Positions 58,801 to 64,000 of a DNA stretch of 64,000 nt are shown piece after piece (the stretch's first letter is position 1; each line of letters begins with the position of its first letter). A program made the translations under genes and the position numbers. Location of the stretch: positions 2,542,001 to 2,606,000 of the forward strand of contig CAJFCV020000003.1 in assembly GCA_904066235.2 (NCBI GenBank), given 5' to 3'. The notes under the pieces are model-generated. The model saw only the letters and a program-made list of their open reading frames with translations. It searched no databases and had not been told where the DNA came from. Source of the stretch: Bursaphelenchus xylophilus. Its lineage: Eukaryota; Nematoda; Chromadorea; Rhabditida; Aphelenchoididae.

Positions 58801-60816
58801 GTGGTCCAACTCGTATATCCCGTATTTCGTTGATCCACAAATGAGTGCCGATCAAGAGGCCGTGATTGACAGTGCTGTGGAGGCGATTCAAGCAGTGTCT
58901 TGTTTGAATTTCGTGAAGCAAAGCTCGAGGCCGACTGGGAACTTCATTTTTTACTCAATTTATCCGTCAACTGCGTTGTAAGTGGCGGAAATTGGGGGGT
59001 TTTAAAATTTATACATAGAAAAAATATTTTACAGTAAAAAACAATAGGGGATTATGCAAATTTTAAGGAAATTTCGAGGAATTTTAGTAATCAAAACTTT
59101 GCATAATCAAAAATTTTTGTAGCAAAAAATTTGTATAATTTCTTTTTAATTCCCTTAATTTTTTGAAAATTTGCATAATTTCTTTTTAATTCCCTTAATT
59201 TTTTAAAAATTTGCATAATTTTTTGAAATTTCCTTAATTTTTTGGAAATTTGCATAATTTCTTTTTAATTCCCATAATTTTTTGAAAATTTGCATAATTT
59301 CTTTTTAATTCCCTTAATTTTTTAAAAATTTGCATAATTTTTTGAAATTTCCTTAATTTTTTGGAAATTTGCATAATTTCTTTTTAATTCCCTTAATTTT
59401 TTGAAAATTTGCATAATTTTTTAAAATATCCTTAATTTTTTGAAAATTTGCATAGTTTTTTAAATTTCTTTGATTTTTTGAAAATTTGCATAATTTTTTT
59501 GAATTTGCATATTTTAAAAAAATTAATTGAAAATGATAAAAAAGACGTATTTTACAATTTCAGCTGCGGAATCAGCAACATTGGCATGCAAAAAAGTGGG
59601 AACAATGTGGTCTACATGTCCTTCATGTGCAATAGTGTAAGTTTATCCCCAAAATTTTGTCTTTTCATTTGTCGAAAGTGCTTGTAAAATACGCAATTTA
59701 TAGCATTTACTTTTATAAAAAACAACTTTAGCAAGACAACCGAGGCGTTGCGATCCACGAAACGCTTCATGCGTTAGGAGTGGCCCATGAGCATGTGCGA
59801 ACTGATCGAGACGACCATATTAGGATCAATTGGAACAATGTGGATCCGAATAACTATGCGTTCTTCGCGTTGAATGATGCCAAGATGTTTACAAGGTAAG
59901 GAAAAAGGTGAAATTTATCCACTGGGGTTATCTGACTGGGCCGGGCCAGGGAACTCCGTAGCTAAATTTTAGCTACGGAGTTCCCTACGGCTACGGGATG
60001 AGTTCTAACAAGGGTGTGTGTACGTGGCTGAAAAAGTTTGTTTTGTGTGCCTTGTGGTTCGCTAGGGTTCGAAAATCATAAAAATAAAATAATTATTAGT
60101 AAGCTTTTATGTACACAACGTCATCATGATTTTTTAAATGTCATCAGGTTATCGATACTATAGAGAAAATAGCTTTGTGGATATTTCATTTCTGAAACCG
60201 CAAATGTGCGATTCAAAAGTAGCTTTGATGACGGTTTTAGGCGGCTAACAAGATTTGGCACAAAACAAAAAGCAGTAAAAGCAAGATTTTTTAGGATACG
60301 TACTGGCTTATTGTTGGCAATTTCTTTCTATATAAAATACGCGATCATAATTTTTTTGCCGAATTTTTAGCTACGGAGTTCCGTACGGCTACGATTCCAT
60401 CATGCATTACAAAAGCACGGCCGCGACGACAGCAACCGCTTCAGGGCCAAGTATGACGCCGCTTCATGGCTCTGAATATGAGATGGGGCAACGAAGGCAT
60501 CTGAGTGAAACGGATATCCAATTGCTCAACAAAATGTACTGCAAACCTGAATGTAAGCGAGCTAACAAGTCAAAAAGCAAAATTATCGGCCTGTCGGGAA
60601 AATAATGAGCATTCTGTCGCAGCGAAAATGGCGACACTGCGCTCGTTACTTTCCCGACATAGTGATAAAATATTTATGATGGATTCGTATAAATATTTGA
60701 AAATTTTAGCGTGCTCGGACCGCAATGTTTACTGTGGATTGTGGGCGAACCGAGGGAAATGTGAAACTTCAGGATGGATGAGGCAAAACTGCGAAAAATC
60801 TTGTGATCTTTGCTGA
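49821..60816 (+). CDS. Astacin metalloprotease 2 (NAS type, ShK-tailed)
   Basis: Paralogue of the gene at 42.5 kb. Nine exons join in phase: 49821-49883, 49956-50142, 51212-51581, 52376-52811, 58574-58977, 59564-59636, 59732-59895, 60371-60552, 60710-60816; 661 residues. Signal peptide MHFISISLVAFVAWASHG; proline/glutamate-rich tract in exon 3; conserved prosegment (GIPPHCVKRIVRYCSR). The canonical latency motif FQGD is at about 361-364 and the maturation site RGKR at 413-416. Zinc site HETLHALGVAHEH runs from residue 520, then RTDRDDH; Met-turn SIMHY at 575-579; ShK domain in the last exon. The donor after exon 4 is unusual (AAAG/GTGGGG) and opens a 5.8-kb intron packed with transposons. Relative to astacin 1 it has an extra intron between the zinc site and the Met-turn. 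All catalytic residues are intact. Confidence 0.94.
50266..50614. mobile_element. Single-arm copy of the TACAGGGTCTTTCAAG foldback
   Basis: Follows the right arm of the 19.7-kb element (AATCCGACATTTCTTCGTG, AACCGAAAAACACTGGTTTT, GCCGAAAGTTATAGCCTCC) and ends CTTGAAAGACCCTG. Located in astacin 2 intron 2. Confidence 0.85.
50615..50970. mobile_element. Single-arm copy of the TACAGGGTGTTTCAAG foldback
   Basis: Begins CAGGGTGTTTCAAGAAATTT directly after the preceding arm, sharing the TA, and follows the 27.3-kb left arm through CGTCGGCGGAGGGCCC and CGCGGAGGCGCGGCGGAGAC. Confidence 0.85.
51624..51757. mobile_element. CTGTCGGGAAAATAATG miniature element
   Basis: Starts GCTGTCGGGAAAATAATGAG and ends GTGCTCATTATTTTCCCGAC. 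It begins about 40 bases after exon 3 of astacin 2. Confidence 0.88.
51931..52086. mobile_element. CTGTCGGGAAAATAATG miniature element, GTGGATTTGTCGC subtype
   Basis: Starts CTGTCTGGAAAATAATGTGG and ends ATCCACATTATTTCCCCGAC; in astacin 2 intron 3. Confidence 0.87.
52161..52312. mobile_element. CTGTCGGGAAAATAATG miniature element
   Basis: Starts GTATGTCGGAAAAATAATGG and ends GCTCACTATTTTCCCGACAG, ending about 60 bases before exon 4 of astacin 2. Confidence 0.87.
52844..53148. mobile_element. Two GTGGATTTGTCGC-subtype elements with a hairpin between
   Basis: A full copy runs 52,844-52,998 (CAGTCTGTCGGGAAAATAAT to TATTTTCCCGACAGACTG). A hairpin element lies at 53,008-53,060. A partial copy at 53,070-53,148 keeps the GATGATGGGCGATTC block and the right end. 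Confidence 0.85.
53008..53060. repeat. Small hairpin element, copy 2
   Basis: AGAGAGAAATACTTTAAG and its near-complement TCAAGTGTTTCTCTCT enclose GAACACTTGGCTCGATAGG. Matches 14,752-14,811. Confidence 0.75.
53510..53885 (-). repeat. 3' LTR
   Basis: Left-hand repeat of the LTR element, the 3' LTR in element orientation. Minus-strand ends are AATGGTGCAGGACCG and CCTTTGAACCACT. Confidence 0.92.
54146..55252 (-). CDS. Zinc-knuckle protein of the LTR element
   Basis: A frame of about 360 codons, downstream of gag and in the -1 frame relative to it. Near its start is one CCHC knuckle (FCQYCDGGEHLEKDC), the nucleic-acid binding motif of nucleocapsids, followed by lysine-rich sequence. The rest is acidic and lacks any protease, polymerase or integrase motif I can recognise. 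It contains a hydrophobic stretch (NLIVNCYLSVKIPYFVVVS) close to the C-terminus, unusual for a gag/pol product. Probably the nucleocapsid end of gag joined to non-pol sequence after a deletion. Confidence 0.7.
   Translation of the reverse strand, partial: AINSRKPESGESISSFKARLFCQYCDGGEHLEKDCHKRKDYLKQLREKALAARVNYKANRGSSSVPQIISAGPVEQELQENSEVKITANCTINEIESLRENPELKSRQEPFTCSNLEESSTRNDELESGDLETLSAEPEISCLPAKVHPQTDYTLELSKSAFMSWKHEKKGIIPSFEEILDNSVYEKWFNTTALESKDPKVNVDIPKEDTFESFEKRNELSAKIVPRVDQNIQIPGNCLYDNMFLKSFLPAKGCKFKFLEENHSFNGDFDKNNSIEWSYSSRIEGKGTKFKFSEVYVIRAANLIVNCYLSVKIPYFVVVSCIILKVFQFLIRKFTIYLFCSGKTSTRTLFLDKFQDPIKYPENPELTF
55246..56226 (-). CDS. Gag-like protein of the LTR element
   Basis: A 326-codon frame starts MEQGDSSEGSKEVLGDILRF, with an N-terminal coiled coil (about residues 20-60, rich in E, K and Q). 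A gag capsid-type domain follows (MRLPTLTGKEKQSEVVSFFYKF-like region; LKSRAADHKDW, ISKFMAGLNHREASIALAAE), as in retrotransposon gag families. The C-terminus is proline/asparagine/glutamine-rich. The frame stops just before the zinc knuckle, which lies in the -1 frame. A programmed shift or a single-base lesion would explain this. Confidence 0.85.
   Translation of the reverse strand: MEQGDSSEGSKEVLGDILRFMKEQREKSDKTLIEVQKQAEEDRKKIEELSQSVQTLLAQSEVKQPQSESISFAPRLENPPARSAGSVADLMFIEMRLPTLTGKEKQSEVVSFFYKFRAGTVNHTTQERRDLLEAKVAGKAAWLWEHTSMASESSDFDQNLAEFENELKSRAADHKDWASIYLKPFIRENNMSIREYADQISDITIRAFAGAPKHILEKHMISKFMAGLNHREASIALAAELHKNLPFEEMVKIATNVYEYNKGNWYQPQQNPSFEAENFLNSHAPAHLSAFWNGPSQNNRPIPQPTVDNVGPIANQLQDFHLPGLQ
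56354..56969 (+). CDS. Antisense open frame in the LTR-element leader
   Basis: On the strand opposite gag, a frame of about 205 codons from the first ATG (222 from an upstream TTG) occupies the leader between the 5' LTR and gag. It contains ATDRSSRYPDDNLAKEF and a hydrophobic run (CLSILLLSYFETELLVLTYY). No domain is recognised. It may be chance in a leader without stops, or an antisense gene. Confidence 0.3.
57127..57502 (-). repeat. 5' LTR
   Basis: Right-hand repeat of the LTR element, 5' in element orientation, followed by the primer-binding site on its low-coordinate side (57,126 downward). Confidence 0.92.
58371..58497. mobile_element. CTGTCGGGAAAATAATG miniature element
   Basis: Starts TTTGCCGGGAAAATTATGAG and ends GTGCTCTTTATTTTCCCGAC; 76 bases before exon 5 of astacin 2. 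Confidence 0.83.
59090..59510. repeat. Minisatellite in astacin 2 intron 5
   Basis: The phrase TTAATTTTTTGAAAATTTGC followed by ATAATTTCTTTTTAATTCCC alternates with a shorter form (ATAATTTTTTGAAATTTCC). Together they build a higher-order unit of roughly 115 bases that is present about three times with partial copies at both edges. Confidence 0.85.
59949..59984. repeat. Perfect palindrome containing a copy of the exon 8 start
   Basis: GGAACTCCGTAGCTAA meets its exact complement TTAGCTACGGAGTTCC. The right half plus CCTACGGCTACGG (59,968-59,995) copies the acceptor and first bases of exon 8 at 60,364-60,392. Confidence 0.9.
60591..60667. mobile_element. CTGTCGGGAAAATAATG miniature element, short
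   Basis: Starts CTGTCGGGAAAATAATGAGC and ends TTACTTTCCCGACA with most of the core deleted; in the last intron of astacin 2. Confidence 0.82.
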
Positions 60817-61016
60817 AAAAGTTCTTTTTCAATGTTCAATTTGAAATCTGTGTGCCATAAATGTCATTATAAAAAGTATTGCTTTGGTGAATTTTATGTA
60901 AAAAGGCCTTTATCGCTAAAGATTTTTGGAGATAATGGTTTTCCAATTACCGTATTTTAAAAATTCACAAAATTTTATTACGAAATAAATAAAAAAGTCA
61001 TGTCCGATTCCACCTT

Positions 61017-61320
61017 CGGTCAGAAAAGAAATTCAACGATGGCTATGGTCTTGCGGTGCTCTTCTCTGTCGATTACCTTACGCTACCTGAAATGACTCGG
61101 CCTCCCAAGTGGAAGGTTGCGTATGTGGATGTCGGGTAATCGAAAGATATCGTTCCCCTTATAAAGATGAACACGAGAATAAGATCAAATCTACTCGACT
61201 AAAAGATTTATCAATAAAATAGTAAACAATACAATAAAATAAGGCAATACAATAACTTCAATAAAACAACACAACTTAACAACAACACTTCACCTGCAAC
61301 AACAACACTCGACAACACTT
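61017..61320. other. Possible retroelement remnant and CAACAACA-rich stretch
   Basis: TGTCCGATTCCACCTTCGG opens a GC-richer 150-base block. It is followed by AATAAAATAG and an ACAACACTTCACC simple repeat (61,260-61,350). This looks like LTR-type sequence, but no partner repeat is present. Confidence 0.3.
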
Positions 61321-61630
61321 CACCTACAACCACTACAACAACAACCCATAAAATATATCTGATCAAGATGGGATAAAACCTCGGAGAAGGTTACGGTGTC
61401 GTGAATCAGGCGCTTCGCTTCGGGATCTCTCCATCGAACATTCTCGAAAATCGGGGAAAAACAACTGGGGAAACAGTTGACACAGGGGACATCTCCTCTC
61501 TCCATAAATTCCATCGAGTTGACACATCGTGGATAACTCCAGGTTCCGTGGAATCTGAAAAGTCAATCGTATCTTGAATTTTTTTAGTTTTGTGAGCACC
61601 CAGTTCCCTACCGTTTCCCATGGCAATCTC
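61320..61630 (-). other. Coding-like block, unresolved
   Basis: Three minus-strand frames are open for 64-87 codons over the same GC-richer block. One contains FENVRWRDPEAKRLIHDTVT and a cysteine pair region; another starts with ATG at 61,621 (MGNGRELGAHKTKKIQDTID). An internal ACTTTTCAG could be an acceptor. No family is recognised. Confidence 0.3.
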
Positions 61631-61906
61631 TCAAGTTTTATTCAAAAATGAAGCACAGAATTTTTGCCAAAATTTTTCAGGTTATACGAAATGCAAAAAT
61701 CATCGATAAAAAGTAGGGTTCGGAAAACTAGGGTGTATTCACCACGCATATACCCTGCCTGAACCCTAATCAACAGGGTTCAATGAAAATCCGAGGGTAC
61801 AATAGTCTTATTCTTCACTGAAAAAAAAATTTTCTTGAGCAGGCCGTACTTTATCATGCCGAAAATTGCAACACTTTTTTAGCGCCTCCACACTTTTTCA
61901 TCCTAT

Positions 61907-62056
61907 CAGTCTGTCGGGAAAATAATGAGCACCCTATGGCATCGAAAAGCGCATCAACGCCGAGAAAACGAATTGTGTCGCGGAAAAATAAAATTGGTTC
62001 TCACTTCAGCGACGCGATCATCGCAGCGACATTGCGCTCATTATTTTTGCGACAGA
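61907..62056. mobile_element. CTGTCGGGAAAATAATG miniature element
   Basis: Starts CAGTCTGTCGGGAAAATAAT and ends GCGCTCATTATTTTTGCGAC; full core. Lies about 190 bases upstream of the small secreted gene. Confidence 0.88.
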
Positions 62057-62246
62057 ATGCCCGGATATAGTCCGTATTTTACATTTTCATTTTTTTTGGA
62101 AACCCGAGTATCTGCCATTAAGACTCAATTTGGTGCTCTTTCCATTTGCTAGTCATTCCGAGTGACTAACGTTTTCGATAATTTCCAAAAAAAAATCTCA
62201 AAACTATTCCAAATTTCTTGCTCTAATTTTTCAATAAACTTTGACC

Positions 62247-63368
62247 ATGCTTAAACTAGTTCTTTTGTGTGCTGGTTCCGTATTTTACTTTACTTTTGCT
62301 CTAACAGAAGAACCTTCGTTGAAATGCGTGAATAAAATAAATTCTTGGACGGGAAATGGGATCAGCGGAATGTATGACACTTGCGTCAAAAAGGACAACT
62401 GGTGTTTTAATGTGACCGGAATGACGGTGTATTCAACTCATAACATTATTCATGGTTGTGCTCCAAACTACATCAAACAGTACTGTGATGTAAGTAAAAT
62501 TGTTTTTCTTTTGTGAGCTATATGCCTAAGCGTGTCTCATTGATAATTTTTTGCTCATAGCTTTTTTCTTTCTGCACGGAAAATCTCGATTTTTTGTAGA
62601 AACATTTTAATTTTCTGCGCATGAATCGACCGACCCTAAAATTTATAAACCCAACACTGCAAAAAAAGCATTAAGCAATTTTGACTTCCCATCAATCTCA
62701 GAAATTTCTGAAGGTTTGTCTGTCGCAAAAATAATGAGCAGAATGCCGCTGCGCCGATCGCGTCGCTGAAGCGAAAAGCAATTTGATTTTGACTCGACAC
62801 AATTCATTTTTCAGCGGCGATGCGATTTCGGGGGCGACATCATTATTTTCTCGACAGATAGATAGTGGAAACTAGTAGCCTCCTTGAAAAGTTTTTGCTC
62901 TATATTTTATTGTTAGTCAATTTTCATTAACCTTTGCTCTACGTCCTATGTAGACAGACTTTCTCGACGAATTTTTGCGAGGTGTACCAAAGTTTAAGCC
63001 TAACGTATTTTACTTATTTTACGATGTAGCCCGTCTTCAATGTTCTCGAATTGATGTTTTGACGTTTGTACTGTGCAGAAAAAGCCATGGTACGAGCGAC
63101 AGCCAAAAAAAGCCTTTTGCACGGTGCAAAAAGCAAAAAATTGCACAATGCAAACAGAACTCGCTTTTTCACGTTCCGCATTTTGTCGAAATCGCTCCAG
63201 CGACTCTCCGCACGGCCTAGTATAACACAAATTAACTTTTTTTTTCAGAAATATCGTCCATTCTCCAACACTGACACCTCAACTTTTTGCATTCGGTTTG
63301 AGGAAGTGGATCTCAACGGCCGACTCTGTTGCTGCAACGACGTTGATTTCTGTAACGCCAATATTTAA
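62247..63368 (+). CDS. Small secreted cysteine-rich protein, Ly6/three-finger type
   Basis: Two exons, 62247-62489 and 63249-63368, join in phase 0 (GAT/GTAAGT to TTTTTTTCAG) and give 120 residues. The signal peptide covers about the first 20 (MLKLVLLCAGSVFYFTFA). The mature part has ten cysteines: KC, TC, WC, GC, YC in exon 1 and FC, LCCC, FCN in exon 2. The ending CCCNDVDFCN is the hallmark of Ly6/uPAR-like and related nematode three-finger proteins. There is one N-glycosylation site (NVT). No GPI-type hydrophobic tail follows, so it is probably secreted. The start at 62247 is the ATG; a TTG two codons earlier is not needed. Receptor or partner unknown. The intron contains a miniature element and a TGCACTGTGC repeat. 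Confidence 0.85.
62719..62860. mobile_element. CTGTCGGGAAAATAATG miniature element in an intron
   Basis: Starts CTGTCGCAAAAATAATGAGC and ends ATCATTATTTTCTCGACAG; lies in the intron of the small secreted gene. Confidence 0.83.
63060..63170. repeat. Dispersed repeat with TGCACTGTGC-like word
   Basis: GTTTGTACTGTGCAGAAAAAG, then ACGAGCGACAGCC and TTTTGCACGGTGCAAAAAG, match 33.0-33.1 kb in order. Confidence 0.7.
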
Positions 63369-63505
63369 TCAATTCTAAGGCTTTTTCAGTGAATTTTATT
63401 TATATATCACAGAGCATTAAAGATTGTTTCTGATGGAAAAGTTATGGTAAAACACGTCAGGGTTACGACATTGATAAATATGACAGACCAAAGATACGAT
63501 GTCGA

Positions 63506-63711
63506 CTAGCAAATGTTGAAGCCCGGAGGTTTGTAGAGGGTTTCTGAAAAAAAATAATTGTAAAATACCTTTCATGTGTATCTTCGAATAAATTTTTAAA
63601 ATCCTTACCAATAACACTGCTTAGGAACGAAAAGTAAGTGAAATCTCCAGTGACAGCACCCCGTTTCGCCGGATTTTCTCTCCGGAGTTTCGTGCAAAAG
63701 CCATTTTCTCC
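63506..63711 (-). CDS. Terminal exons of an unrecognised gene (partial)
   Basis: A minus-strand block 63711-63609 lies between TTTTACAG and ATTG/GTAAGG. One frame reads GENGFCTKLRRENPAKRGAV then TGDFTYFSFLSSVI, leaving phase 1. The next acceptor (TTTTTTTCAG, exon from 63543) continues this frame for TLYKPPGFNIC to a stop at 63506. Splice sites are good and the frame is consistent, but another frame of the second exon is open longer. The 5' part would lie beyond the right edge. No family is recognised. Confidence 0.4.
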
Positions 63712-63842
63712 CTGTAAAATACATCGTGGTAAATTAGTTCTAATATAAAATGTAGAAAAACGAAAATAATGAAACTAAAGTTAAACACTTGTACTGGGAA
63801 GTACTAAGTGCGTTGAATTCTTTTCGTGGTTGCAGTTGCAGA

Positions 63843-64000
63843 ACAAGGGAAGTGCCTCAAGTGAGACGCTTATATATTTTTTAATTTTGCACACACGACG
63901 GGCATAAATGAGATATCAATTCCTGGAAGTTTTCGCACGCGCTGTGCAATTACCGTCGAGAGAGTACGTTAAACATGAGAGCTGTCAGAGAAAAAAAAAC
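63843..64000. mobile_element. GTGCGACGCTCAGA foldback element, cut by window end
   Basis: Starts AACAAGGGAAGTGCCTCAAG followed by GTGAGACGCTTATATA and later GAGAGAGTACGTTAAACATG; the remainder lies outside. Confidence 0.7.

Noticed and set aside
1..64000. tRNA, rRNA or spliced-leader RNA genes
   Set aside because: I saw no convincing tRNA B-box with a matching A-box and no recognisable rRNA or SL RNA sequence; this was by eye, so small RNA genes could be missed.

Overview
The window is nuclear DNA of an AT-rich nematode, most likely a free-living rhabditid. The evidence is intron-split genes with short TTTTCAG acceptors, candidate spliced-leader acceptors 2-14 bases before start codons, astacins ending in a ShK domain, and a dense load of foldback and miniature transposons. 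I saw no bacterial-type genes, rRNA, tRNA or CRISPR array. The genus cannot be fixed from sequence alone.

Layout. 1-7,000 (minus): an EPB41L5/Yurt-type FERM protein whose exons join in phase, with its 3' end running toward the left edge and a 5'-truncated RTE retrotransposon in one intron. 7,000-33,400: gene-poor and rich in repeats. It holds foldback elements (19.7-20.6, 22.1-23.4 with captured HSP90-like pieces, 27.3-28.4 kb), miniature elements, a triplicated 0.28-kb unit, a second RTE 3' end, and a few coding-like blocks I could not assign. 33,473-39,862 (minus): an 11-exon class C GPCR of the metabotropic glutamate receptor type; every splice phase is consistent and gives 964 residues. 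42,503-47,191 (plus): astacin metalloprotease 1, six exons, 627 residues. 47,396-48,051 (minus): a two-exon gene for a basic 119-residue protein. 49,821-60,816 (plus): astacin 2, nine exons, 661 residues, paralogous to astacin 1. Its 5.8-kb fourth intron holds a DNA transposon that itself contains a young LTR element with gag but no visible polymerase. 62,247-63,368 (plus): a small secreted ten-cysteine protein of Ly6/three-finger type. 63,5xx-63,711 (minus): the last exons of an unrecognised gene entering from the right.

The two astacins share signal peptide, proline-rich prosegment, basic maturation site, catalytic domain and C-terminal ShK domain, so they are a tandem duplication that has diverged. 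The basic gene between them lies on the opposite strand.

The strongest unexplained signal is not a gene. The short motif CGTATTTTA (often CGTATTTTACAA) occurs in either orientation about once per kilobase across introns and intergenic DNA, with other short motifs confined to single introns. Exon boundaries were read by eye from splice consensus, phase and protein similarity; no search was run.
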